Source of the DNA: Paralithodes platypus
Taxonomy: Eukaryota; Arthropoda; Malacostraca; Decapoda; Lithodidae
DNA length: 64,000 nucleotides
Direction of reading: 5' to 3'
Assembly (NCBI GenBank): GCA_032716605.1
Contig: CM064501.1
Location: 25,761,014-25,825,013 of the forward strand
The translations under genes were made by a program, and so were the position numbers. The notes under the pieces were generated by a model. That model had not been told where the DNA came from and did not search any database. It saw nothing but the letters and a program-made list of their open reading frames with translations. Below, in pieces: positions 41,401 to 52,349 of the stretch; within the stretch, counting starts at the first letter, position 1; every line of letters starts with the position of its first letter.

Positions 41401-42163
41401 CCAGAGACAAGGGGTTTCAGAACAAAAGACAATATCATAATCAACAGATGCCAATGTAAGATCCTTGATGTTCTTATAGAGACCACGAATATTGGAATAA
41501 AATACACGACAACTTGTAGCAAGTTGTCTGTGAGGACCGAGATTAACTTCTATATCACCGGACAAAAGTAGAAACAAAAACAGAAAAAGTTGAAAGCAAT
41601 CCATATACAAATACATAAAGATGGATATAAACAGGTCGACCCAGACGGAGCCATCACATCTGGGTAAGGTATAAAACAAGCCCCAAAGACACCATATCCA
41701 GGGGGGAGCAGTAGCGGTGGATTTTATTTGTTTAGAAAAGACGAGAAACAGAAACAGAATGCCAAATCTCCTGAAAATCCACCAGACTCAAAAGTCTTCC
41801 TCATTGGCCTGCTAACCACCGTGGGGAAAAAAACAGGAGATTGCAGGAAAAGGAAGGAAAGTTGTTGTATAGCACCAAACAGCAGGGATGGATGTAAACG
41901 GACAATGGAAGACCTTGGTGCAGGCTATGGCAACATCCTAAACATCCATCATGGTAAAATACCATAAATTTGCTAAATGGCCGTTGACTAATATATACAG
42001 TAGTTCATCCGCCTTTTGACAGGTATTGCTTTTAGTCCTGCAGGGTGTCTAGCCACCCACCCTCCAAGTGAGGACCCGGAGGGGGAGCCGGTTTAGTCGC
42101 CGACAATCCGACCATGAAACAGGTAGTATCAGATTACATGTTACTGATAGCAGGAATACCTGA
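38488..42163 (-). mobile_element. LINE inserted in the piggyBac gene, (TAA)n-type tail
   Basis: On the minus strand the insertion begins right after the codons for KLYDR of the transposase (about 42163). It has a 480 bp leader and one coding region for a non-LTR protein (41679-38826), and ends in ATAATAATAATAATAATAATA (38491-38512). It looks full-length. No convincing target duplication is seen beyond GTCA. Confidence 0.85.
38826..41679 (-). pseudogene. LINE polyprotein: 2A-like leader, APE endonuclease, reverse transcriptase
   Basis: The start ATG 41679 leads into a hydrophobic segment (FLFLFLLL), then SGDIEVNLGP, then the endonuclease (CRVFYSNIRGLY, IVFCSET; after a one-base C insertion at 41408-41411, FIFVGDVNAHHQEW and GTSDHNAIM). 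The RT follows: DPDGFFPLFFKK, DYRPISITPILS, GFRKGLGTCDALL; after a shift near 39830, AIDFSSAFDLVNHK, GVPQGTVLGPLLF and SYADDTTLYAS. A TGA at about 39467 and another shift near 39155 precede the C-terminal thumb (EYCSPVWLSAA). The catalytic Asp residues are present but the protein is broken at four places. The clade lies in the I/Jockey/CR1 group. Confidence 0.88.
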
Positions 42164-43845
42164 CCTGTCATAAAGCTTCCTGATCTTCCATAATGAGTCG
42201 GGAAGGTGGACTGCCATGTTGTTTGTCAGGTGGAGATAGGAGAGGATGTCGAAGTACCTGTCCCTGGATATGTACTTGCCAAATGCTGGAGTCGTTATGA
42301 TGTCGCCAGTGATCCAGTAGTCTGCCAGAGCGTGCTTCCTGATATGTGTCATCAGCATAGTGAGTGCCAAGAACACATATAGTTCTGCCACAGTGACAGC
42401 TCTCCATGCCACCATCTTGGCACTGGTCTTCCTGCCAAGAAAGTTGGCACTGATCTCATGATGGTTGTTGGTCTCCTCGACGAGGTATTCCATGACTTCA
42501 TTGTCATAGAAGTCACAGAAAATTTCACTGGGGGTAGCAGCTGGGCCACAGGGTAATGTTGGTGACACCCCGGACCCATCTGTACCTCGTCAAAGGCAGG
42601 ACAATCTGGCTCAAAATCAGCCCCATCTGTCCACACAAACAGGTCGGATGCTGATGCTCGAGGACGTGCAGGTGCAGCAGGCACACGCCCTGGACGCCCT
42701 GGCACACGCCCTTGGCCACGCGGACGCCCTGCACGCCCACGCCCACGCCCAGGGGCAGCGGCGTCGGCAGACTGACCACGTCCACGACCTCGCCCTCTCG
42801 CTCGTCTTGTCGGGACTTCCTCTTCCTGTTCCTGTTCCTGTTCCTCTTCCTCCTCAGGCGACGTCAGGTCATCTGGGGCAATGTTGGGGTCGTCAGCAGC
42901 CTCTTCAGGAGACAATTTGGGTGAAGAAGTGACCGGGCGTCGGCGGTGTGGGGCGCGGGAGGCTGCGGGAGCTTCAACAATGGGAGCCTCGGCCTCGGGA
43001 GTTGGGCTCCTTTTGCGGCGAGCCGAGGGCTTCTCCGCAGCAAATAATGCTCTGCGGTGTGTTGAGGGCTGTGGCACACTAGTAATACCACTTGAAGAGG
43101 CCCTTTGGTCATCCTGAAGGAGAGATGAAGCCGAGGGCTGTGGGTGACCCACGCGGCGTCCCGCGTCAAGGCGTCGGGACAATGGAATGCGGGTGGTTGC
43201 TAGACCAGGGTCGGCGTCATTATCACTGTTTTCAGCTTCCCTATCCTTTTCTGCGGCTGCCCTGCGTGCTGTTTTAGCTGCACTTTTCACCAACGATTGT
43301 TTATAGAAATATTTGCCCACTTTCAAGGGCGTACGGGCAGGCAAAGGGGAAGGTCCTGGGCTACTAGGGCTAGGCCTAGGCTGACATAGCAATGATGGCG
43401 AGGGTGTAGGCCTAGGTTCTAGCACACTTGGAAGCTCAATGGCACCTTCCTGAAACACTTCCACATCAGGATCATCACTACTGTCTCCCCCTTCAAATAA
43501 ATAGACATTATCGTCGTCTCCAAAGCCAACAAAATCGTCATCTTCACTTGCACTTATAAATTGTTCTTTGTCAACCAAGCTTTCGCCACTGCTCTCTTCA
43601 CTATCAAAAAGGTGTCGCTGTATAGCGCTATCACTCAACAAACGCTTAACTTTCTTTCGTTGAGCTTTCTTCTCGGTTGCAACAGGCGTTGAAGTTGCGA
43701 GCGGGGTAGCAGTGGAGCCCGCGGGAGGTTGCAGCGAATCGGACACGTCGGAAATCATTTTTTCAGTATAACTCGCTATGGCGGCCACGTACGAACTGAT
43801 AACACTAGTAGTTGAGGCTTGGTGGCGCTGCGGTCGCTCCTGCAA
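42164..43845 (-). pseudogene. piggyBac transposase, N-terminal half
   Basis: From ATG 43845, about 420 codons of low-complexity N-terminus: acidic Ser/Glu/Asp blocks (SEESSGESL, EEEEEQEQEQEEE), then an Arg/Gly-rich run (RGRGRGRG, GRGRGRAGRPRGQGR). A one-base shift near 42572 separates FEPDCPAFDEV from the DNA-binding/dimerisation part beginning TPSEIFCDFYDNEVMEYL. It then continues ALADYWITGD, FGKYISRDRYFDILSYLHL and DSLWKIRKLYD, where the LINE cuts in. piggyBac proteins of this PGBD4-like layout have long disordered N-termini, and this one is longer than usual. Confidence 0.9.
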
Positions 43846-43892
43846 TGCAAAATTTGGTCGCGCGAATTTTGAAGCACGCTTTCAAGCACAGG

Positions 43893-43951
43893 GATTTTAA
43901 AATGACACCCGGGCACCTGCCCTTCTTTCGTGGTGTCATTTTAAAATGACT
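43893..43951. repeat. subterminal inverted repeat at the right piggyBac end
   Basis: GATTTTAAAATGACACC (43893-43909) is inverted at GGTGTCATTTTAAAATGAC (43932-43950). The GTGTCA core is the same motif as in the subterminal array at the left end. Confidence 0.75.
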
Positions 43952-43970
43952 CTCGGGCTGGAAGGGTTAA

Positions 43971-44618
43971 ATAATGAGATTATTCAATATTAATTAATCA
44001 AAGATCGAAGGTACAGCAACAAGATACACTGGCCAACTAGTGGCAGGTCGGTGAACTACTCATTCGCGACCTGGGCCGACATGCATACACGTAAACGGTC
44101 CCATGGCCCATACTTTAGTCCCATAATTCGACTGCCGCGGGATACAATAATGGGATGAGGGAGGGCTTTGTCTCCCCTCAACCCCCTATGACTTATTGTC
44201 ATCATCATATATATTGACAGCAGGGGGAAAAAAACAAGTACGCCACGGCCACATCGACTGTACACTCAGGTAAACAAACCGCGGACGAAGAAACCGCGGC
44301 GAACGAGTCTCATTTTGCCGAAGGTTTGTAATACTTCAATGTATCTATTTCAAGGCAAATATACATTTCCGTGCATCATCAAGCCATACTAAGTCTACTA
44401 CTAACAATATTAACCTATTAGTACCAACAGAATAGCGACAAAATAGGGGTAGTATAACTGTAGATTTATGAATTATCTTCTTGCACATCAGTTATTGAGC
44501 AAGATTATAAATCCATGGCACTGTAGTCGCTGTATTAACGCGGAATTAGAAGACAAAACCGGAGCTCACTCTTAGCATGGGCAGCTACGGTGGCGCCATC
44601 AGTAGTAGCGCCATCAGT
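43971..44618. other. sequence upstream of the transporter gene, possible 5' exon
   Basis: No repeat is recognised. CTCAG|GTAAAC at 44265-44275 is a good splice-donor match following GC-richer sequence. A non-coding first exon of the transporter gene could end here. GCGCCATCAGTNG is directly repeated at 44593 and 44608. Confidence 0.2.
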
Positions 44619-45151
44619 TGGAGGTGTGGTGGAGTGGTCTTGCCACTGGCCTGGTAATCCAAAGGTCCCGGGTTCAAATCCCGATGTATCAATGGGAAGA
44701 TATTATTGGGATGGAATTTGAGCTGTACCTAGTATCAGTGCATTACCACAAGCCCACCGAAACGTCAATACAATACCCTCATTGTTCCCTGATTAAATAG
44801 CACTGTATGAATATTCCCATATTCAAAATATGCTATAGGGGTGCAATGCCTGGTGAGTTATCTGCTCAACAGGTGGCGTTGTGTGTGTAAGTGTGAGAGT
44901 CCGAGTGTAGGGGTTGAGACAGTGAAGCACGGGAACGAGGTGGCTTCAGAGATGGGGTCGTTTCGGGCCATGAGTGAGCACCGTGCCTCATGTGAAGGCA
45001 AGATGGCAGGTGCTCGTTGTAGTACTCTACGTGCTTCACATGTCTCACTCCCTAGACTGGAACAAGACCTCACGGGCTTCACTGCTCATTGTAGAGCGGT
45101 GAATGTTAAGGCTCTCAGCCTATGCCCGAGAGGGAGTAAGTTGGAATATAG

Positions 45152-45187
<36 letters not shown>
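44619..45187 (+). mobile_element. tRNA-headed SINE with poly(A) tail
   Basis: The head carries an exact pol III A box TGGTGGAGTGG (44627-44637) and B box GGTTCAAATCC (44671-44681), 33 bp apart. The acceptor arm does not pair, so it is not a functional tRNA. A unique body of about 450 bp leads to a run of 37 A (45151-45187). No clear target duplication is seen, so head and tail may belong to two insertions. Confidence 0.6.
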
Positions 45188-45189
<2 letters not shown>

Positions 45190-45362
45190 TGATAGAGACA
45201 ATGTGAAAAGCTGCCTGTGTGAATATTTAGTTATTTTGTTTTCCTCTCTCCTTCCTTATAAAGAAAGGAACTGCACACATTGCGATTCTAATTAGCATTG
45301 CCAAATAGGTACTATAATTATACAGTATACTGTAAGTAATGTGTCTGCTCTATTGTTTTCAG

Positions 45363-45739
45363 GTTCGTTTGGGCCTGGCGAAAAAATGGAAAAGTTTGAT
45401 AACAAAATATGCAAAGGTGCAGATACATTTATCGACAACCAATCAAAAATACAAAGTGGGACACTGATTGGTGAAATCAACTTAGGATATATCCCTGTTG
45501 AAGAAAGATCACCCGAGGATGATTGCAAGCATACAGAAGATACAGATTTCGCTAACAGGAACACAGTCCAACGCAACACATGTAGGAGTGAAGTAGACAA
45601 GAACATAGTGAACAGTGACTTGCTCTACATGAATACAGAGAAGGTGAACACAGCTGATGATAACACCAACTGCTTGGAGCCCGATTGTCCTGATGGTGGC
45701 TGGGGATGGATTGTCACCGTTGCATCTTTTGTTCTCTCG
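45363..45739 (+). CDS. SLC16-type monocarboxylate transporter, first coding exon
   Basis: The acceptor TTGTTTTCAG ends at 45362 and the donor TCG|GTAAGA is at 45739/45740. Translation most likely starts at ATG 45386 (AAAAAATGG). It gives 118 residues to the donor in phase 0. The first 100 are hydrophilic and probably cytosolic. The last are CPDGGWGWIVTVASFVLS, the start of membrane helix 1 with the family signature DGGWGW. SLC16 proteins carry lactate, pyruvate, ketone bodies or other small solutes with protons across the plasma membrane; the substrate here cannot be told. The SINE upstream lies in the 5' intron or promoter. Exons 2 and 3 are at 47438 and 50623. Confidence 0.88.
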
Positions 45740-45799
45740 GTAAGATAAAGCCTGTTAAAATAATTAATATTCAGTAATAATCCCCTCAACTGTACCTCT

Positions 45800-46605
45800 A
45801 GTTGTATTCACTCATATGCTGATGACTCTACTTTACACTATCCATCTAGTATTTTACAACCCAGCATGCAATCACTCCAAAACTAAAAGACGAGGACATA
45901 GCATTCCTACTGATCTATCAGTATTTTATGATTGGGGCAGAAAAATAGTTGTTACTTTTAATGCCTCCATGACCCAATTTCTCCTATCTATAATCCATCG
46001 CAAGACCAGCTTCAACAAGACTATCATTACTCTTCAACAACAACACTTTATCTTTATTTATCCTTGGTGAATCTTTTGCATCCAACTTATCTTGGAAAGA
46101 TCATATTACCACTCTTGCTAAGACAGCTTTCTGGAAGTTAGGTGCGCTCAACCATCCCCACCTCCCCTCCCCCGTGCACGCACAGCTTCTTGCTCTGCAT
46201 ATGAGGGCACACTGCGCCCATGTATCGAGTACTGTTCGCATGTGTGGGGAGGCTTCAGCACAGCACTTCTCGAAAAAGTAGTTATAGCATTTTGCCTCAT
46301 CAACTTAATTTATCTTACTAGTTCCCTACAGTCTATTTTTACATGCCACAATGTTGTATCTCTTTCACTCTTCTATTGCTATATTGCAACAGTTAGTGTT
46401 TTTCAGAGCTCTCTCAGTGCATAACCCCTCCCTTGCGGCGAGTGCGAGGCACCCGCCTTTCAAACCAGTCTATTCATATTCTGGCCAGCTCTCCAACCTA
46501 AAAATAAGTACATTTTCCAAGTATTTCTTCTACTCAACAAGTGAATTCTGGAACTCTTTCTCTCTCAATCAATCATTCCTTCATTCTATGACTTAGACTG
46601 CTTTA
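45800..46605 (+). pseudogene. LINE RT 3' fragment in transporter intron 1
   Basis: Across several frames: HSYADDSTLH (RT catalytic YADD), a stretch ending near 46230 corresponding to the RT thumb, and further C-terminal pieces (SLQSIFTCHNVVSLSLFYCY, FWNSFSLNQSFLHS). Many stops and indels make it old. Same strand as the host gene. Confidence 0.7.
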
Positions 46606-46613
46606 AGCTTAAC

Positions 46614-47107
46614 TAGCAGGGGTACCCGGCATTGCCCGGGTTTAAATTCTACCATAATCACCATCACTACTACCACCACTACTACTACCATAATCACCAT
46701 CATCAATCACTACTACCACAATCATCACAATACTACTACTACCATAATCACCGGCCTTGATCTCCCTGTGCCTCATTAAACAGCGACCTCGATTTCGGCC
46801 GCTAAATGACCTCCGATTTTGGATCTGACCTTATCCGTACCCCCATTTTGGGAGGCTGCGAACAACTTACGTTCCATACACCTTTTCGATCAGAGGCCTC
46901 CTTCTGCCCCAAACGGCCATTTTTTTCATTTTGTTTTCAATTTCGACCTCGAAACGACCTCCGATCGTGGCCTCGCCCCCTCTATGACCTGACCCAAGTC
47001 TATTGACACCCACATGCAAAGTTTCAGCTCCCCAGGTCCAAAACTGCGGCCGCCTATTAAGAACACACAGACAAACAGACACACGAACTGATTTAATAAT
47101 ATAGATA
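46614..47107. repeat. interspersed repeat with GGGTACCCGG hairpin start
   Basis: Starts CTAGCAGGGGTACCCGGCAT then TGCCCGGGTTT (a GC hairpin). It contains a (CAC/TAC)n microsatellite at 46660-46750 and ends with ACACACAGACAAACAGACAC and TTAATAATATAGATAG. Repeats with this start and an ACAGACA/ATATAGAT end are common in invertebrate genomes. I cannot assign the class. Confidence 0.4.
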
Positions 47108-47437
47108 GATGTGTCCAGGCATTTTGACTCCAACGTCCCTTGAATTTTGCTCTCTATCACTCTCTTGGATTTGGGGGAGACACTACATACAGGCAGTGTG
47201 CCTGCCTGTAACGAGTGTATGGATGTATATTTGTTCATGACTAGCAGCTGTAGCATGGGCTATTGAGATTACACACTTTCCAGGGTTATCCAAAGAAGTA
47301 GTGAACGTTGAAACATATAATGGACAGGTGTGTGGCAATTGTATATGTTGGTTTACACTGTATTTTTTCAATTATTTGTCAATGGACAATAGTACTTATA
47401 GAAATCAACATTTGTATATAATATGTTTCATCTACAG

Positions 47438-47708
47438 TTTTTGGTGGTAATTCCCAGTGTGAGCTTTGGAGTCCTATTCTCCCGGTTCCTGGTGGAGTTG
47501 GGAACATCTGCGACCATGACTTCTTGGATCTTCAACTTAGCTATGACTAATGCTGGTGTGTTCAGCTACCTGGTGGGCCCTCTGGTTGATGTGTGTGGCT
47601 GGCGGAACGTCGCCTTCATTGCCAGTCTCGTCTTTGCTGTAGGCATCATGTTGTGTGCCATAGCTCCCTCGGCCTCATTCCTTTTTGTGTCATATTCTAT
47701 TATTCTGG
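47438..47708 (+). CDS. monocarboxylate transporter, second coding exon
   Basis: The acceptor CATCTACAG ends at 47437 and the donor CTGG|GTAAGT is at 47708/47709. 271 nt, entered in phase 0 and left in phase 1. The 90 residues continue helix 1 (FLVVIPSVSFGVLFSRFL). They then give MTSWIFNLAMTNAGVFSYLV (helix 2), GPLVDVCGWRNVAFIASLVF (loop with the usual GP and R, then helix 3) and AVGIMLCAIAPSASFLFVSY (helix 4 start). Phase and sequence join both neighbouring exons without loss. Intron 1 is 1,698 bp and holds LINE debris. Confidence 0.92.
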
Positions 47709-48280
47709 GTAAGTTATTATTTTTAGTTTTAGTCTGTCTAGTTTTCTAACAATCACAAAATACAGTTGCCTGCATAAAGGTCCAATAAGCATATAGTTCA
47801 ATATGATTTGTTTATGAACATAGCAGATTTTGACTTTCACAATTACTTATCAAACACTCTATTGTCTTTATTGGATGTCGTTGTTTATGTCTAAGAACTC
47901 CTCTTGATGTCTTGATAAACTGTTTCCAAACTTGAAAGGTATATACATCCTTAGTAATGGACTTTAGATCAAGAAGGCGTGTAACAGTAATTTACGTACT
48001 TGCTCTAATTCATGGGTGATTTATAATCGAAGGAAGGGAAGAAGTGACATTAGGTTATAATTAGGTTTGTTAAGATTGTGAAGAGTGATAACGATATATT
48101 GTTTTTACAGTATCAGTTCAGAATAAGATTGGGTTACTTACAGTAGCCTAAGCCTACTGTATATGCGTTGGCATAGTAAAATTTGCCATGGTAATGTGAG
48201 TAGTGGATTTGATCATATTAGTTATGATGGCAGACTGCATTGGTAAGATAGCAAGATATGTGGTGATTACGATGTTGGTC
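47709..48280 (+). other. transporter intron 2, first part
   Basis: Intronic sequence with no recognisable gene or repeat. Confidence 0.5.
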
Positions 48281-48523
48281 TATCTATCTATTGCCGAACT
48301 CCGTGATCCCCAAAGGGTTGGCCACGAACGAAACGCCCCCATGCACCTCTGTCCGAAGTCAGTCGACGCCCCTCATCACATCCAGTACCGCTTTCATGCA
48401 TATACTTCTTAAATTCATCCTTCCACCTCCTGCTCGGTCTACCTCTCTCTCTCTCTGTCCTTCCACCACACTTTCATACACTCTCTTAGTCATTCTCTCA
48501 CTTCCCATACGTTCCACATGGCC
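48281..48523 (-). mobile_element. old 3' fragment of the GATA-tailed LINE, in intron 2
   Basis: TCTATCTATCTATTGCC followed by the same 3' end (GTGATCCCCAAAGGG, CGCCCCCATGCACCTC) as the copies at 25175, 30614 and 32497. It is more diverged, and no target duplication remains. Antisense to the host gene. Confidence 0.88.
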
Positions 48524-50044
48524 ACTCGTCTCCACAGGCTTAAAGAGCCTGTAAATTGCTATACAGTATATTACCATGGTGTTCCAGAACGTTCCCCACA
48601 GCCAATGGGCTAATAATGAGTTAAACTTATTGTAATGAATATATTAGTAAATATGCCCATCCTTTCACATAAGGTAATCCAACTGAAGAGATGCACGTGG
48701 TGGTAACCATTGTAGAAATGAGGTGGTAATGCTATTGATTATGATGGGCATAGAATAGCAAATCTAATGATTGTGACGACGATAATTGCGTACATCTAAG
48801 AATATTAGGCAGTTTGCCCTTCTATAATGCATAAGCTGTCACAGGGTCATGAAACCAGGTTTCGCCCATATGACGGGCACATCCAGCTGTCTATCCTAAA
48901 TAATGTAATGGGTGTTCACCAACTTTCATAGATATTATGCAGTTTGTATTTTTTCGTTTCATTAGGCGGTTAAGGTCAAAAGAAGGTCAACCTTTAAAGC
49001 CAATTATCAAATTGTTAACTGGATAATTCACCTTAATTATCAAAAACAGCCTCCAGACTTAATTTTAAGGATATAAGCATCTCAGTCAAGTGCACTTTAG
49101 CGCTTGCCAGGCAAGTATACTTCTATAACAAATTTGAATATTTGCATAGCAACATATCAAATTGAGCTTTGCTGTGATCTTTGACCGTGACTTTTAATTA
49201 AGATTAATTATTATCCTTACTAAACTTCTTAAGAAAAAAAGACAGTGTAGAGCAGTCAGTTAATATATTACAATAGTGATTGGTAGAGGACGAAGCAACT
49301 TGGTTGAGCCCGATAACTTTCAGTCTTCTACTGTACTTCTCACTTTTCAGCTTGTTCTTCCTCTGTCCAATTAATCTTCTTTCCTATTTTACTCCAGCCA
49401 TCTGGTCTGGTCTGGACGACCTTCATTAGTTTAGAGCTGCTGGTGTGCTGGCTCTTAACTCAAATCAGGTCAATCACTTCCCAAAGTGAGACGACCTACT
49501 CCAATACTTGATTATAATTATGTTTCTAATGTAGCCTCATATAATGATTGGGCATGTCATAATTAGCATTTCCGGCGACTGTAAGACCAAATGTAAGTCC
49601 TAAATTAATTATCCAAGATGAAAGTTTTCCCTTTACGTATCATAGAGCTTTCCAGTGATATATATATATATAATTATGTTCTCCTAACCCCCATTACCGT
49701 AGTTCGCCTCCACTCTCCACCCCTATCACTCACCTCATCCCCACCCCTCACCACTGTTACCAGATAATATATATTTACTAATTGTGCTGCCACCTACTGA
49801 GCATCCAGCGCAGAGCTGCCCCTAACTGTACCTAAAAGATATACAGAGTTCTATCATGCATCCTGCATACAATCAGTCACGCTTGAACCACCAACGCTTG
49901 CGCTATGACCTCTTCCGATAATTCAGCCCACAATGTGGGGCGCCAATAGCTTTGTCGACCCCTACCAAGCCCCCACTGCGGCCCGACCCGTGTAACTATT
50001 ACTGGACTAATAAACATAAACACACAGAATGAAGTAAGAAAATA
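48524..50044. other. transporter intron 2, middle part
   Basis: AT-rich intronic DNA, with a short (TA)n at 49659-49672. Nothing else is recognised. Confidence 0.4.
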
Positions 50045-50240
50045 TAGTCAGTCAGTCAGTAGCCAATCCCACACTCCCTTAAAGGGGTAGGGAGGATCAG
50101 CAAGAAATAGTTTGCTGATCCCTTAATGGGAGTAAATTCTGAAGGTGGGATTACCAGTCCAAACCTCCAAGGGCTATCTGCGCCACAAAAGTGCCGGGCG
50201 ATAGGGTCCCCAAATCCCTACGCCTACAAAGTTTAGGCAT
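50045..50240 (-). mobile_element. retroposon 3' end with (GTCA)n, in intron 2
   Basis: (GTCA)n at 50048-50062 is followed by TAGCCAATCCCACACTCCC and AAAGGGGTAGGGA. These match, inverted, the (GACT)-tailed insertion at 26811-26930 but extend further (to about GCCGGGCGATAGGGTCCCC). This is the longer copy of that family. Confidence 0.6.
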
Positions 50241-50622
50241 TAAAAACATGCACTAAGGTCTGAATGAAGGCGAGAGTCGACCATTCGTGTAAGACATCTG
50301 TGCACCGCTGGCCTCAGCCTGGCAAGAGTTTTGCAAAACTATTCACTTCCTCTTATCACTGTCGAGCTGGGAACACACACAGGAAAAAACAGGTAATTTC
50401 TCACAAACGTTTTGTTTTCTTCACTAACCCTATCTTTTCCAGAGCAGGTAAAAGATGTGTAAAATGCAAACAATTAGTGAAAATGCATCTGAGTGAAGGA
50501 GAATGTATATGTTCCTTAGCCCAGGGCGTAAAGGATGGAAGATAAAATTTAGTATCATTAAGAATAAAAAGTAAATTTAAATATGGATTGATTCTCATAA
50601 ATTATGTGTTCTGTTATCACAG

Positions 50623-51252
50623 GTTTCACCATCGACATCGCATTTACCATCGGCTATATGGTGATTCCGCACTACTTTACACTGCGCAGGAACATGGCCA
50701 ATGCCATCATGACCTCTGGTGCCAGCTTCAGCCAGATGGTTATGCCACTATTCATAACATATCTACAAGACGAGTTTGGTGTTCGGGGAGCCACACTCAT
50801 CACGGGAGCTTTGGCTCTTAACGGCTGTGTTGCAGCCATGGTCCTTCACCCTGTTAAGTGGCACACAACACAATCAACTACCCATGCCATTCCATCGACT
50901 CAGAAAATAAAATCAAATGTAATAAAACATTCTTTGAATCCATTAAATGTATTGAAGGGAGTGCTAGACATAACTGTGAAAAACATGAAGTATCTGAAAT
51001 CACCTTCTATCGTTCTGACTTCAGTTGTATTGGCTATGTTTATTGTGGCATCATTCAATGCCTATGCAATGATTCCCTTCGCCATGAATGAATTAGGTTA
51101 CAGCCAACAAGAGTCGTCCCTGTGCCTGACCGTTGCTGGTGTGCTGAACCTCGCCTCCAGGTTGCTGATGTCTACCCTTGACTGCTGCCCGGGTGTTAAA
51201 ATCAAACCAATCTTCCTTACTGGCTCAGCCCTCACTGGGACTGCCATCATAG
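50623..51252 (+). CDS. monocarboxylate transporter, third coding exon
   Basis: The acceptor GTTATCACAG ends at 50622 and the donor ATAG|GTAAGC is at 51252/51253. 630 nt, entered and left in phase 1. It starts GFTIDIAFTIGYMVIPHYFT (helix 4-5) and carries the second family signature YFTLRRNMANAIMTSGASF, close to YFxKRRxLAxGxAxAG. Helix 6 follows (ATLITGALALNGCVAAMVL), then a basic cytosolic loop of about 55 residues. Helix 7 is IVLTSVVLAMFIVASFNAYA and helix 8 is SSLCLTVAGVLNLASRLLM. It ends in the next helix (FLTGSALTGTAIIG). All features are those of a functional exon. Further exons for helices 9-12 are needed. Confidence 0.92.
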
Positions 51253-52349
51253 GTAAGCTCTTTCAATATACTGTATATCTTTAAACCAATCAATCAATCA
51301 TGTATCTTTATGTTGTTCAATACGGAAAATACAGGGCTACATACAGTATATCACACATTTTTCAGATCAAGAATTCCTCTTTGATACTTTAATGAAGATT
51401 TAACAAATGTTTGTAGAATACTTCAGATAGGTTAATATAATCGTGCCAGGCTAACCTGGCAGAGAAACCCCTTCCCCATTCTTATCTTCCAACAGGATCC
51501 ATACAACCCAAACAGATGACTGGCTGCCACCCAGACAATCATTTGTTTGTGTGTGTGTGTGTCGTGTGTATGGTAGAGATAATATTCCTTATTTATTTCT
51601 TATTTGTTTTTACAATGTGCACTTACAAGAAATTTTAACGATTAAGTGTTGATCAAGAATTATATTCAAACTCAGAAACATAAGAAATTATGCATTAACT
51701 CAAGAACATTCCTTCCAGAATATCTTACTGGGCCCAGTAGGCTACCAGTGAAATGGAAACAATTTGTGATTAGGTTGTATGTCTCCTTACCACCACTTCC
51801 TCTTTTCCACTTACATGTGTCTTATCCCCGCTCCCTCTCTCCCTCCACTTTCGCCTACGCCTTTATTATACTTTTTTACTCAAAACTCTGCCCTTACTTT
51901 CTCATTCCCGCCTAAAATATGTCCATTCACCCTCCTCTACACTCCCTCTCCCTTCTATATGTGCAGAAGACAGCTGTGACTGTCAGTCTGCCTCAAGCTG
52001 GCCCAGGAAGTACATTTATATCGTTCTCCCTCATATGCATTTGTCACTTCTCCTGTCTCTTATTTCCCGTGTTTTCACTGGATATTTGCTTTTTACACCT
52101 ATTATCTGCTTCGTAAATGTTCATATGTTCATTATACAAATAAGATATATGTATATGATGCAGAGTAATATTGCTCTATATGGTAAATATTACAAATTTT
52201 GTCCGAATCGAGCGTAAACCTGCCATACGGGGGGCACCGATTTAAATGTATTATTTCGGTGGATATTATATAATGAATAGGAATATTTATCAATATATAT
52301 CAATATCGTTCAAGAGACAGTCACATGATCTAATCATTTCAGCTAACAG
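51253..52349 (+). other. transporter intron 3 (or 3' intergenic) sequence
   Basis: Non-coding, with a short (TG)n at 51546-51562. Pyrimidine-rich segments at 51780-51960. No gene recognised. Confidence 0.4.

Larger units (their letters stand above)
36588..43970 (-). mobile_element. piggyBac element with TTAA ends, split by a LINE
   Basis: TTAA at 36588-36591 and 43967-43970. The ends are CCCTCCTGGCCCGGG and, from the right, CCCTTCCAGCCCGAG (11 of 15 identical). Between them lie the two halves of one minus-strand transposase gene and a 3.7 kb LINE insertion. Without the LINE the element would be about 3.7 kb. Subterminal repeats are present at both ends. Confidence 0.88.

Noticed and set aside
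38488..42163. LINE target duplication inside the piggyBac gene
   Set aside because: Only GTCA could be matched across the junctions, and joining there leaves the gene out of frame. This is not enough for a claim.
42712..43117. Plus-strand frames inside the piggyBac N-terminus
   Set aside because: GC-rich shadow frames opposite the Arg/Gly/Glu-rich coding sequence.
44619..44690. Functional tRNA gene
   Set aside because: A and B boxes are perfect but the acceptor and anticodon stems do not pair. It is better read as a SINE head.
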